The position numbers and the translations under genes are program-made. Of a stretch of 64,000 nucleotides of DNA, positions 35,901-47,612 are shown piece after piece. This DNA is from Psilocybe azurescens (Eukaryota; Basidiomycota; Agaricomycetes; Agaricales; Agrocybaceae), in NCBI GenBank assembly GCA_023853785.1, contig JAJIRX010000573.1, forward strand, positions 1-64,000. The letters run 5' to 3'. Positions within the stretch are counted from its first letter, which is position 1; every line of letters starts with the position of its first letter. Under the pieces are notes generated by a model that worked only from the letters and a program-made list of their open reading frames with translations, had not been told where the DNA came from and searched no databases.

Positions 35901-36860
35901 GGGAACAGTATGGTCAGGTACTCCATTCCGGAGTTTTGGGATGATGAAGGAAGGGGAGGAGTGTTCAGATGATGAAGGGCGTAAGCGTCCTGCAGCTAGA
36001 TGCTCCTCTAACAGGAGTTTCCAGCTGTCGTGGTGTTTCTTGGGCGCTGAATATCCACGGCCCTTGACCACCTTGTTGGCATCTTTGAGCTGAATGCGAT
36101 GATAGATGTGGTTGGGTACTGAGTCTGTCGTGTCCGGGAGGTGCAGGGGAACAGGTCAGCGTATTCCTCTTTCATCTTAGCATCCAGCACGGACATGCGC
36201 TCCTTGAAAGCAATGGCTTCAATACGGCTGCGTACTGCAGCCACGGTGCGCCGTGACAGGCCGCTACCGTCAAGTGATGGGGCTGGGACCTGCTCGAAGG
36301 GGATGCGGGGAGGGGGAATGGTGTATTCCGGCTGCCAGATGCGTTCTGGTATGTTGGGGTTGAGTAGATCATATTTGGTGTGTTTCTGTATGGCTGTCCG
36401 GTCCTCTGGGTCTATCACAAATTGCTCGGAAGAAAGAAATGGCATTCCTAGAATAATAGATACAGGGAGGGCGTCACAAATTTTGGCATAGATTGTTTTA
36501 GAAACCCAAGCTCCATTTCCAGATGTCAGAACTAACTTCGCATATTCACGACACACAAGCGGTCCATCGGTGAGCGAGGATAGGTTGTCTTCTTAGGCAG
36601 GTAAGGGGAACTGACGGAGACCGAGCGAGGTGGCCATTGAGCCACTAATCACTGTGGAAGGACATCCAATGTCAAGCAAGGCTTTAAAAGAGAGGGGGAA
36701 ATCGGAAATCGCAGGTCCTGTGGCCTCCACCGGAAGGCGTAGAGGTGGGGGACCGTGAACTGGGTAGGGGAGGTGGTGTGGAATCGAGGGGAGATGATAC
36801 GTACGTGTCGTCATCCGCATAATCCTCCGTCTGTGCTGACATTCCAACGAATCCAACCGG
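32975..36860 (-). CDS. pol: protease, RT, RNase H, integrase, chromodomain (interrupted)
   Basis: Protease LLDIGCPSTVISGSMAT at about 36680. Reverse transcriptase: a lead-in KGRGYSAPKKHHDSW, then [29 protein letters not shown] and the catalytic YLDDIIIWS near 35590, followed by CNKCKTVLWDSEVNFLGHIV. RNase H: YPTHEQELLAIIKALKKW and FEIHTDHRTLEFFET in split frames near 34900-35010. Integrase: zinc-binding part with CVDCQRNKDRTSKP, core DTILTITDTLGAD and STAFHPETDGSSERTNKT near 33960. Chromodomain-containing end: VAKFMPRFDGPYSVV, then FLVRWVGYGREHDEW. The frame changes several times and the MITE at 33386-33542 interrupts between KHKGAK and RVAKF. Confidence 0.85.
33386..33542. mobile_element. 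157-bp MITE copy 1, nested in Gypsy pol
   Basis: Ends CATCAGCAAATCC and GGTTTGCTGATG are inverted repeats. The interior is full of small palindromes (GTGCTATTTTTAGCAC, GTACTATGTAGTAC, AGTGCTATGTAGTGCTAGC). About 95% identical to the copy at 45095-45248. It splits a coding sequence that otherwise continues on both sides, fixing its boundaries to within a few bases. Confidence 0.88.
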
Positions 36861-37863
36861 TAGGGCGGGGCTTCTGGGCTGCCTGTGCGGCAAGTCCCAT
36901 CTCGTGGGTCAAAGGCTTGTACGTGGCCCAGTCTGGCCAGGTATTTGCCTTCGTCATGGGGCAGTCGGGTGTCTCATGCCCTGCAAAGAAGATGCGGCAG
37001 CGGTTGCATCCCTTGAATTCGACCAGGAGAGCTTGCTCGGTGTCGGTGAGGTGCACGCGAGCATTGGCAGAGGGGAAGGGAAGAGGAGTTGGATGAGTGG
37101 GAGGAAGGGGCAGCGCCTTCCTTGCAGTCTGAGAGACGGCTGAGGAGGCTCTTCTTCTCAGCTTTCCCGCTGTCATCTTGGCTTCGAAATGCTTGTCTTC
37201 ATTCCGGAGCTCTTCGTCGAGCGCATGGAGGGTGTCCGCCCAAGTTTTGTAGTCCGCATCCTCGGACACCGGATTGGTGTACAGTTTGAGTGCGAGTGCA
37301 CTCGCGAGTGTTCGCTTGAGGGAGATCCCGGAGGGCTCCCTCGGCGAACGAGTGCTTTTGAGGAGGTGATGAGAAGCGCGTTTAGGTTTTCGACCTCGAT
37401 CCTCCAATCAACAAAACGGGAACCTTCCGGCTGTTTGGCCGAAAGGATTTGTTGCTTAATTTGGTGTGCCCAATTCTTATCAAGGACTAAATTAGCTAGT
37501 TCCTGAATATATTCTGACAGCGTGAGTCTGTCGATCCGATCGGAACCGCTCTGGTACCACGCCTGGAGGCGCGGCTCAAGCATGGCGTCGGCCACAAAGC
37601 TCACGATCTCGTCTGGCTCCTTACCAGAGTGCTTGAGGAAAACGCTTGCACGCGTTCGTCCAGGTGTGCAGGATGAGAGGGGTGATCTTCCCAGCGGTGA
37701 GCATGGGGCAGTCTTTCAACTTGGAGACCTTGACCTCGGCTAGCGATGACATTTCCGAATGTGGTAAAGCGTGGCGCTGGTGGCGTCGGCGAATTTGGAA
37801 ATGGTGATTGCTGATGCTGACGTCTGATTCGCTGGATGAGTCGGTGATGTCTCGTTTAGGCAA
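36811..37863 (-). CDS. gag: capsid and zinc knuckle (frame-broken)
   Basis: Structural protein of the Gypsy element. From about 37760: EVKVSKLKDCPMLTAGKI, TWTNACKRF, VSFVADAMLEPRLQAWYQSG, YIQELANLVLDKNWAHQIKQ and RFVDWRIEVENLNALL, typical of fungal Ty3/Gypsy capsids, then a C-terminal zinc knuckle CNRCRIFFAGHETPDCP at about 36990. At least two frame changes lie between the capsid part and the knuckle (near 37620 and 37330). Confidence 0.75.
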
Positions 37864-38210
37864 GAGGAACCTGTTTTGGCGAGGTGTTGGAGAGATGGAT
37901 ATACACGCCGAGACGTTGGAGGGAATAGAAGGAGAAGGTGTCGGTAGGACGGATGGTGGGTGTGTTGGTGAACTGGTGGGTGGTATACCAGGTGAGCTAG
38001 GGGCAGAGTCGAACCAGAGTTCTTCGGCCGGCGGGGGTGAGCTCGAGATGTCTTGATCAGAGAGAGGAGCGGTACAGTGGCCGCTCTTCTCCTAGACTCC
38101 TGGCGTGTAGTGAGGGGTGTCTCTGTTGATGGTTTTCGAGACAGATTGGATGGAAAAAATTTTCCTGGCTGGTGGACCGGGATGGAACAATTGTCGTTTT
38201 CAAAAAAAAG

Positions 38211-38496
38211 TGAAAGGCTGCCGTGTGCGACAAGCCTCACTGAGGTGGAGTGACTTAAGAAAGCCTGGAAGGAAAGGACAAATGGGTCTTCGTTCGATGT
38301 GGTAAGAGACCTGACTACAATACAATAATATAAATCACGTACCTTCGTTCGATGTGGTAAGAGACAAGGAACGAAGGTAAGGAAGGATAGAAAATTGTCT
38401 GTCGGAGTCAGGTGATGATCGAGAACCTTCAGCGTGATCTCAGTCGCGCGGGCGGACGATGAGCAATGGGTAAGACAGGGGAAGGCCAGGCTTACA
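38211..38496 (-). repeat. 5' LTR of Gypsy element
   Basis: 286 bp, near-identical to 32439-32722. Flanked on the outside by GATTA (38497-38501). Confidence 0.92.
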
Positions 38497-39476
38497 GATT
38501 ATTATCATCGGTCATCGGTCAATCGTTCTCGCCGATTATTATGGATTATCAACATTCCGAAATGGAATCAAGCCCCATAAATCACAAACCTTATTACACA
38601 GCCATATTGTAGAGGACGATGTCTTATCGATGTTATTTATGCCATGGCAGGGTTTGAATTTCTACTACGGTGGCAGATGGTGTAAGGCTAGAAAGAACCA
38701 ATTTACAAATGAGAAGCCATCAGGTATTCCAACGAGGCCCATAGTAGCAATATCTTCTGAATTTATGATCTGCGGCGCTTAAGCATGTGCATCAGCCTCA
38801 ATGTTAGGTTGGTTAGTTAGGTGGCGATTTCACGGTCCCAATATAGGAACTCTCCCATCCGTCGACGGTATGAGAGACCTGTCAAACTGTCATGCCTCGA
38901 TGTGAGCCCCAGCTCTCTTACAGGTTTGACCTTCTGAACACCCCTAGGAAGTTCATAGATCTCACTGGGTCGAGCAAAAGGGAGCCTTTTTATTTTATTC
39001 AGGTTTTCGAACGTCAGGAGTCATATGTATTATGGGTGCCAATTTCGTCATCATATATTCCAACAATGAATCATCACAGCATTTGAAAATACTCCCATAC
39101 AGTTGACGGCTCTATGATGTATACAAGGGGTGACTGTAAGTAGCCACGTGATATAGGGTTGGTAGGTAGGTTGGTAGGTGCCTCTTTCTTAATAAAAAAG
39201 ACCAGTCACGTTTTTATCACGTTACTATATTTATATGTCATGATTTGGCTGACATTGCAGAGGACGCATCGTGAATTATATCTCCGTTGGTCCAACAATG
39301 AAGGTCGGTTGCAATGTAAATTACACTGACACACTGATGGGCCATTGCACCTGACTCAGTGTGCCATGGATTATTCTGTATGTTGTAGATTACTGTAGAA
39401 AATCTAACGTGACTTTTGTTCACTTATTTTACTCCCCACTTCATTATCTTAAATCTCTGAAAATACTTGACTATAA
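38497..39476. other. upstream part of the decayed DUF6533 locus
   Basis: 38497-38760 resembles 47925-48180 upstream of the fuller DUF6533 gene (TTATTATC, ACCTTA..ACACTGCCATA / ACACAGCCATA, CATCAGGTATTCCA), showing the Gypsy element landed in this duplicated segment. 39140-39180 carries a GGTTGGTAGGTAGG run similar to 44880-44890 at the far end of the next gene. No gene. Confidence 0.5.
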
Positions 39477-42400
39477 TGTCGGCCTCTGGCCCACTCTCAA
39501 ATACTCCATCCGATAAACCCTCTTATGTCATGCCAACAAAAGTTGGCGCCCGACGGCAGAGTGGAATGTCCGCTCTGCCACGTTCTAATCAAGGTTGGCA
39601 CTGGAGGCCTCACCAATCTTGAAGCACGGCACATAAATACCGATAAATGCAAGAAGACACAGCTGAAGAACAAAGAGAATCAGAAGATTGCTGATCAGAA
39701 GGCACAAAGACGAGCATACTTTACATCTGGTGCAAAGAAAATTCCCCCAACTGTTCATGTGCCCTCTCGTATTCAATCTACGCCGTTGCATGCTTCATCC
39801 TCTATGATACAAGCCAATGCAAACCTATCCAATCAACTCATTACAACTCCTACCACACCTTCATCTCTATTATCACCTTGCCCTCTCGCTATAAGCTGCC
39901 TAAAGAAGCTGTTAGACCAAATCACTATATTGGAAGAAGACCCTACTATTCAAGAGGCTGGCAGTGACCATCCTCTCGCAATTTTTGCTGGAGACCCCAG
40001 AGGATCAGTTGTAGAAGGAGAGGATGCCTGGGAGAAGTGGGATGGGCCACTGAACTCAATTCTTCAGCAAGATGCGGTTAACCTAAGGAAGTTAGTTGTG
40101 CGAGGAGATAAAGGACTTCGAGGCTTTTATCAGTTCATGATTTACCTTGTTAAGGAACATGGAATCCAAGGGTGTTTGATTGAGAACAAGATCAATCGCA
40201 TACTGAATGCAATAAACGAAGTGTAAGCTGTCTTTAACTCAGTACATAACACATTTTAAGTGCTTACCTTTGCTTTAGCTCGCCTGCCAGTAGCGCAAAT
40301 CCTTTTCCAAATGTCCTAGCTTATATCGATGTTGATGCACCTCAAAATACCTTACCACTTCCCCCAATGCTAAACAAATCTATTGAGATCGATGTCTTTC
40401 AGCCTGATCCCTCTCACGTCTTTGACATCAACTGGTGTAGTGGTCACACAGTGCATAAGAGATTCATCGCAGGTCAAGGGAGATATACCTTGTGTTGGGT
40501 ACTACATCAAATTACCTCCCGGAAAATCAGCACATAGCGCATATCCGTTTGGTCTTCATGACAAAATTGGAGATCCGTGGGACTACAGTGTTAGTGGCGG
40601 CAAGCTTACATTGCGTGCACGAGGATGCTTGCAGGCTTCATCAAACACACCTGCAGTTTGTCGAGAATGTGCAATGCTTGAGCACAACCCACACGTTGTT
40701 GGTATTCTGGACCGAATGAAGGACAGCGTGCATCTGAACGCTCCATTTGCATATCATGGTGTTGGAGGGTTGATTAAAATTGCAAGAGAGAAATCAAATC
40801 GGATTGTTTCCCTACGCTACGGAAGCTTAACGATGCTAGGAAGATATTATCGAAGTCTGGTGCATTGGATAGTCATAAAGAGTGGCTTATGGCTGTAGGG
40901 AGTGGAAGTGTTGAGCGTGTTGAGCGGCTTGTAAAAGAGCAATTTCGCAAAGAAGTGGTATACGTGCCCTTATCAAGATGCACAACGATGCAGCAGGAGC
41001 CGTGTATCGCACTCGTACATTTTCCGAGGAGGACATACACAGAGGCCTACTTCTATGGAGGTTAGGAGGTGCTCGTGTCGCTGAAATTTCCTTCAAGTCA
41101 CTTGCCTTGCCATCGTTACGGACACTCTGTCGAAGCTCTGTTATGCCTCCTCTCACAGCCTCACCTGGTCATCCCACGGTCCCTGAAATTGAGGCAAATA
41201 CCAGAGCATCAATGAAAATGATCAAGGACCTTGTGAAGTTGTCAAAAGTCGTCCACCAGGTTCTGGCATTTGATGAAGCAAAGACTGATGAAAGACCACG
41301 GTGGGATGATCGAACGAACCAGATCATTGGTTTATGTCGCGAGCACGCATCATCTGCTAGTCTCACTTTCACGTCGAAGCAGGAAGCAGACTATCTCTAT
41401 GAGAAAATAGTTGATGGAAGTGTTCATCTTGCCACTAACGTAAGATCATTTATTTTTAAATTGTTTAATCTTATCTAATTCAAACTTTGAATATTAGTGC
41501 ACAATTGGTGCCATTGGTATTATGAGCAGTGAGCACCGTCTATACAATGCTCTTCCGGTTCTTATATCTGGACAGTGTGGTCGTGAATCAGGAAGTGAAC
41601 ATGCTACAGTTCTAAGCAATGTGATTGAAGCTTCCAAAGTCTCAAACTTACGGACTATTTGCCTTGCCTCTGACGGCAAATCACGGCGAGGACAGGCATT
41701 TGCTATCTTAACATTCAAACACAAGCTCAAAGAATCTTCCCCAATTTATCCTCTCCTCTCAGGGCTTCGCTTTATGAATCTTGAGGTGGGTGAAGATGAC
41801 TTGACTTGTGACAAGGACTACAAGCATGTTTTCAAACGACTTCGTAATTTGCTTCTTCGCATCCGTGGATTAAAAATACATGGAATTCACATCCTACCAT
41901 CTGTAATCCGCTCGCACCTTCTGCAAAACAATGTTCCCCTCTCGCACGTTAAAAACATTCTGAAGCCAGAAGATAAACAGGATGTGAAGCTTGCCTATGA
42001 TCTATTGCGAGAGGTATCTCGTCTCCCTTCCCTTCTTGGAACAGATATTCGAGGCCCAGGATTCCAAGACACCCGGGAAGCATTTCGAACACTAGGCATC
42101 TTCTTCCAGAACATTATTTTACCTTATATATGCATCGATCTCTCCCTTACCGAGCAGCTGATATATCTCAGTACTGCGGCACATATTCTCCTTGCAATGG
42201 CACACGAAGACCTTGCCGGAACATTCTTAATGCCAACACAATTATACATCGATCTGATGATTATGATTAAGAATGTATACTTCTGTGTTGCAAAGACACA
42301 AATAGACGATCCGACAGGGCGATTTTATCTTATACTCTTGGGAACAGATCGACTTGAGGAGCTGTTTGGAATTGTTCGGACAATGGTTGGGACTGACTCA

Positions 42401-44841
42401 AGTGTCGATGTCCACCAGCTTGCTCTCCGACTAGTGGGGACCACTGAAGTATCAAGCATTCTGGCACAACACCCTGAATGGGATCGTGCCCCCGACGTCT
42501 CAAGCTTCCAACATTATCCAAAGACGGCCTCGAGATCTTCAAAGAAGTTGACCACATTAAGCCATCATCCTGGAGAGGCAATCTTGACGTTGACAAGGTC
42601 AATCTCCAGACATGCTGGATGGTTGGACGTGCATCAATTAAACACACAATCCCTCGTCTTGACCAGGTTTTGCAAAAAATTGAAGCTCAGAAACTTGACT
42701 CGTCGCTTGATATGCTTCAACCATTTGGCAAGCATATTGTCAATTCAAATCGCGAACAAGATGACTATGATGATACAGCTGAGGATTTTGAAGACGGAAA
42801 CTTGGAAGCAAGCCCTGCTGCTACGCAAGACTGTACCCGAGCAGTATTTACAGACTTGGAAGATCTGGCAGGAGAGGATGAGCCGGTTGACAGATACGAT
42901 CCGTGCTTCAAGTATGAAGGGAAGCAGATTTTCAAAGCTCGCTATCTCAAGGAATTGTTCAGATCATTCAAGGATCCCGGTTCTCGAGATCGTCTCAAAC
43001 GCTACGCTAATATTCCACGATATGCAATCAAAAACTTGCAATCCGGTGATGTTATTCAATCGGGATGCCGAGAATTCTCATACACCTTCGATAAAACTGG
43101 ATTCCCGATAGCTACCCTTATGAAATGCGAAGGACGTCTATTTGTGTGTATTGGAGAGGTTATCGAATTGACTTTCGATTCAAAATCCCTTGACCACATA
43201 CCGATTCATCGCCTCTCAGAACCATCAACTTTTATTCAGTTCCAGCTTCTATATTTGATTCCATCTACTGTTGAGGATGACAGCGAGCTCAAGAATGACT
43301 GGCGTTGGTCAAATAAGCGTGGATCATCTCATCGAATTCCAGGACATCTTGTTGAGTCAGTTAACCCAGATATTTCAACCCAGAAAGCTGGGAACCCATA
43401 CTATCTTTTGATAGCCAGAGTCTTCAAGCAATTGGATCAATTCTTTTGAACGTCTCACTCGAGAAGACAGTAAAAGCATTCCTGAGACTAGGCAGTCTCT
43501 TTGCTTTCCCTATCGTGAATCCACAGGTTTGTTCGCTTTACTCAACGGTCTAGTTTATAATACTAACCAATCATTGTGAAGGGAAAGCCTGTTTTGTTTG
43601 CGAGGACGAGGAGAAAGAAGACGAATTATTATCGGAAGAAACAGTGTCCTTATTGCCTTGTCACCCTTCCAAAATCTGGACAGAAAGTACTGCAGCACAT
43701 GGCCGCCCCACATTCATTATGATCCTGCAGTACAAAAGTCAAAGGAGCCATGCGGGCTCTGTCTACAGTATGACCAATGCACTATATACCTAATGAAAGG
43801 AAAGGGTGCAAATGCGTCGCCAAAGATAGACAAAAAAGCTCAAAATGCACTGGCCTAATCGACTTTAACTACACGACTGCTGCGACTTCCACCGCTGCAA
43901 GCCCATGCTCAAACGTTCCCTTGAAATGCCCACTATGTCCATCGTCTTCAACAGCAGTCTGGCGCTATAATCTGTGTATACATATCCAGTCCTCACATCC
44001 TTACGCAGATCTTCGGGACCACGAGCCCTTGTGGAAGATTACGAACACGGAGAAAAGACTGTTAAAGGAGGTTTGGGACACACGTTTAGAAGCCAAAAAA
44101 CACGAACACGTACCTCAAAGAATACTCAAGGTGCACCTCTTATTATCTCGGAAGCCCACAGCTCTCGACTAACGTTGAGGTAAGCCTTATGTGATTATCA
44201 CTATGAGTCTGGACTCATAATAACATTGCCTTCTATCAGGAATGAGACCGACGAACTTAAAGAATTGTCTGAATCAGATAAGTCAGAATCCGAAGATTCA
44301 GATGGGAACTTTGAACCTCAAGAGGATCACGATAACCTCCAGGACATCAGTGCTAATGTCGCACCTATCCAAACAGATTCTCGCCATGTGATAGAGCCTG
44401 AAAATGCGCAACTAATTACCCACACCCCGATGATTCCGATAGATGCTACTGTTGGAGCTAATGTCAGCCAATCCGAAGATGCAGAGATGATTTCACATAC
44501 TCGCAAACGAAGGGCACCTACCACAATCTACGACTGTATTTGTGGGGAAGTTATCTCTTCGGATGAGACCTCAAAACCAGACTTGGTGATTGAATGTCAG
44601 CAACGAGGTTGCGAAACAAAATGGGTCAGTAAATAGCTGTTCCCTCACTGGCATTAAATTACTCACTTGTTTTTTGTAGTTCCACCTTGCTTGTGCAGAT
44701 CTTGAGTATGTGATACCTAGATGGAAATGTAAGTCATGCGAGCCTCGAAAGATAAAGAAAACGCAAAGGAATGGTGTAGTAATAGGTAGATACAACAGTT
44801 GTACAACAAGTCGGCGACGATACACTCGGTACAATGACTAA
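39477..44841 (+). CDS. large transposon-type protein: C2H2 finger, RNase-H-like core, PHD finger
   Basis: A member of a multicopy agaric family without an agreed name. An N-terminal zinc finger (VECPLCHVLIKVGTGGL..RHINTDKC) is followed by SAYPFGLHDKIGDPWDYSV, CRECAMLEHNPHVVGIL, NAPFAYHGVGGL, FSEEDIHRGLLLWRLGGARV, DEAKTDERPRWDDRTNQI, then a likely RNase-H-type catalytic core with ICLASDGKSRRG and DDLTCDKDYKHVFKRLRNLL, TQLYIDLMIMIKNVYFC and GTDRLEELFGIVRTMVG. Later come a Cys/His cluster (CPLCPSSSTAVWRYNL..H) and a C-terminal PHD-like finger (CICGEVISSDE..CETKW, intron 44625-44680, FHLACADLEY..WKCKSC). Ends at 44841. Introns also at about 40223-40278, 41439-41498, 43527-43580 and 44180-44240. 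Several frame changes (about 40440, 40800, 40955, 42490, 43440). Start is 39477 (MSASGPLSNTP) or 39525. The acidic pair and bulky insert suggest a transposase ancestry, inferred from motif layout only. Confidence 0.65.
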
Positions 44842-45327
44842 TAGGGTAATAAATTGAGACAACGTGACTTTCACGTGCCTTAGGTAGGTAGGTTAGTGGT
44901 ATTGAGAGTGTTAAAAAAAAATCGACCCCATGTCTGATTTTTTTTTAGTGTCACCCCTTGGATGTATAGGAATACCCTTGACAGCACATCTTGGGGCCTC
45001 TGGGGCACATTTTCCAGAACAACCCACCTTTGAGGCCACCTTCTCGCTCGTACCCTCAAACCTATTTTAGATCATAAAATCCCTGGCAGCACTGCATCAG
45101 CAAATCCTGATTTTTTTGTGCTAAAAATAGCACAAAACGATGCTACCGAGTACTATGTAGTACTACATAGCATGCCCTAGTGTCATAGCAAGGTCCCCCT
45201 CTACATAGTGCTATGTAGTGCTAGCTAGCATCCCAAGGTTTGCTGATGTGGGGCTTCTAGATTCCATTTTTCTCCAAATAACACCCCCCCCCTAGAGGTC
45301 ACCTTCTGTGCCGTGGATAACATGATA
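44842..45327. other. intergenic with MITE copy 2
   Basis: Poly-A and poly-T runs at 44911-44950, a GTAGGTAGGTTAG run at about 44884, and the MITE at 45095-45248. No gene. Confidence 0.45.
45095..45248. mobile_element. 154-bp MITE copy 2
   Basis: Same ends (CATCAGCAAATCC / GGTTTGCTGATG) and same internal palindromes as 33386-33542. Target duplication not resolved in either copy. Confidence 0.85.
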
Positions 45328-45640
45328 TCACTCTGGGGCCGAGATGTTACCAAGAAGGTCACTTGGGAGCGAATCTGATGGTTTTGAAGATGGGAACACT
45401 TTGCATCTATTTTCATGCTCGGGTGCACATCTGATAGTGAAAGACCTGGCAAAACTACGACGTGGTTCTTCAAAAGGGTATGGAGTACCGGGGAAGTACC
45501 CACTCGCCTTGGGACAGCTCCAACCGATCCTGTGGCTCAAGTTGTCAACAGGGTAGGCTTCCACATCACCGGGTCCATATGTCAAGCGACGGAGTAAGGT
45601 GTGTACCTGATTTATGGTACAGGACATGTTAGAATTTTCG
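45328..45640 (-). pseudogene. relic copy of the hypothetical gene at 48.4-48.9 kb
   Basis: Read on the minus strand, RRLTYGPGDVEAYPVDNL lines up with THGLGDAVVYLMVDELV of 48419-48874, followed by IGWSCPK / SFGAVQS. Similarity covers about 130 bp; the rest is diverged and the frame is lost. Confidence 0.45.
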
Positions 45641-45962
45641 AAACCGGAGCTGGGGCCAAGTTATTACCAATATTGCGAGGCTCAGCGCTCAATACTTGTT
45701 CCTTGTCGGTCACAACATAATCAGACTTCGCTTGAGCACAAGCGCTCAGCGCTCAGGGCCTTGCAGGCACCAAAGCTTCATGTTACAGTTGGCAACTCTT
45801 TTCTCCACGCATTTCTTCGGAAATTAACACACCTTCTCGTTATATTGATTGAATCCTTGTTATTGCCCCACGCCGTCACGGTATTCTGAAAAGGTTGCAT
45901 ATTCACTACAAATACATAATACATAATACAATTCGAATTTTTCTTTCTACATATAACGTTCA
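45641..45962. other. intergenic 3' of the DUF6533 gene
   Basis: AT-rich towards 45890-45960 with repeated AATACATAATAC; this is downstream of the minus-strand gene and probably its 3' untranslated region. Confidence 0.4.
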
Positions 45963-47612
45963 TTAAACTTCTTCGATGTCGTTTTGGATACTAAGTTTTC
46001 TCTCTATTCTCGCTTGTCGAACGGGACACCTTCCAAACTCATCGATTATGCTGCCGCTGCCGCTTCTGCTCCTGCTCCTTTCGTGCTCGCGTTCGCGTTC
46101 GTTTACGTACTCGCTCTCGTCCTCGTGGTCCTGCTCCGAGCCTTCAGCCTCCGGAGACGGCTGTTGGAACTCGATTGGCTCCATCACGGAGCCTTCGGAT
46201 GCCGTGGTCACTTTGTGGTCCCATTCACGTAGATGGAGAATGAAACGCGCTGTCATTATTCCTGAGATGCTAGATAGCGGCGATGATATATGCGTGCCCT
46301 TTACAGGTTCAGGAATATTCGGACTTACGGCAGTGTGAGTCCGTTGAAAAGTCGCTGCAAAAATGACCCGCTCTATGGACGAGTCGGTCAGATCATCGGT
46401 CTGTGTAATGGTGCTATGTACCCGATGGTAAGTACTCACAGGTGCAATCTAGACAAATAAACACAAAATTACGGCGTTAGCGTCGAGCAAGATACATTGA
46501 GAATTCTTCCATGGGCTTACATGGAGCATGATCAGTGTTGACATCGTGAATATCGACACGAAACTGCAGAGATTTGAATGAGTTTTTCAGCAAGCAAGTC
46601 GCCACCAAGCTTCTCACCAAAAATAAAGAATCCCTGGTTGAAGTTGGTTTAGTCACATCATCAAAAATCTCGGACAAGCTCCATTACTTACCTTGTTGTA
46701 CAACTAGATACTGTAATCTGTTCATCCCGGACGTCAGGTCGACGCGGATGCGTAGCGCTTGCCAGCCTCGAAAGGTCGTGAAGATTGCTGCGAGGACCTC
46801 GTACACAACGATGGAGATAGCCATATACGCTTCAGGTCTACATGATGCGAGGGGGGCAAACTCAGTCAATTAGCTATCATCGTCTCAGGGGTTGCAAACG
46901 GGAGAAAACCGTGCGTACATTCCGTTCTTTGGACTCCCGACACATACTACAAATTTAATGTGCATCTAAATAGGCCATATTCGTTTAAAATGCCCTGGTA
47001 CTTCTTGCACAGAAGTGAAAGTTATCTACCGCGTCTATGACAATAATGGACAGTCCCAGAGGTCCAAAAATGAGCAGAACCCATTTGTTGCGGTCGAATA
47101 GGGCGTAGGTTCTTGCTCCGAGGACAGCTGAAGAGCATGGTCGATGAAATTAAATTAAATCTGCATATGTTCAAACAAAAGAGGACATACTGATTACTGC
47201 CGCTCTTCCCACAACGCTAAAAGCACAGCATATCTGATAGCCTGCGTCGCAGCTGAGGAGTTATTGGGTTTAGATATGGGAGTTATTGTACGGCAGAGAA
47301 TGTTGCTGACTATATTAGAGATCTAATTAGCTATATTTGAATTAAAAACACATCGAAGTACATACCCTGATGGCTGGCGCTAGCTTTCCAGCGCGCGCAA
47401 AAGAAAAAGAACATTCGAAATCATGGAATATCTGCATGCGAAATACAAGGCGGTGGAAAGCGAGATTTTTTTGCGCCAGACGTAATTGACTTCTCTAGTC
47501 CACGTTAATAAATAGTCGTAAAATACCAGTGCTTGATAGTAATAGCATAGCGTGAGGACCAAATATGAGCCGATGACGATGGTCGGTCGACGAACCTATG
47601 CTGGCATATTGA
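45963..47612 (-). CDS. DUF6533-family multi-pass membrane protein
   Basis: Predicted seven-helix membrane protein of a large agaricomycete family, function unknown. Exons in order: SYLVLTLCYYYQ, FYDYLLTWTREVNYVWRK (the DUF6533 signature), ALYFACRYSMISNVLFLL; SCDAGYQICCAFSVVGRAAV; GARTYALFDRNKWVLLIFGP; AISIVVYEVLAAIFTTFRGW, NRLQYLVVQQG; a short GILYF exon; and SGIMTARFILHLREWDHKV with a hydrophilic acidic/Arg-rich C-terminus ending SIQNDIEEV. The N-terminal start is not clear: the ATG near 47609 is followed by TAG in frame, so the first exon may be mis-sequenced or spliced differently. A decayed copy lies at 31860-32270. Confidence 0.75.

Larger units (their letters stand above)
32439..38496 (-). 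mobile_element. Ty3/Gypsy chromovirus-type LTR retrotransposon, full length
   Basis: Two TG..CA LTRs bound a 6,058-bp element with a perfect 5-bp target duplication GATTA (32434-32438 and 38497-38501). Coding runs on the minus strand in the order gag, aspartic protease, reverse transcriptase, RNase H, integrase, chromodomain, which defines Ty3/Gypsy chromoviruses. A polypurine tract (CTGGGGGAAGAG on the minus strand) abuts the 3' LTR at 32723-32734. A clear tRNA primer site next to the 5' LTR was not recognised. A 157-bp MITE sits in the integrase-chromodomain junction, so this copy is not functional as it stands. Confidence 0.92.

Noticed and set aside
37740..38240. 166-codon minus-strand frame starting inside the 5' LTR
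   Set aside because: Pro/Ser/His-rich with no gag features, beginning in the LTR; more likely leader sequence, though a short N-terminal gag part is possible.
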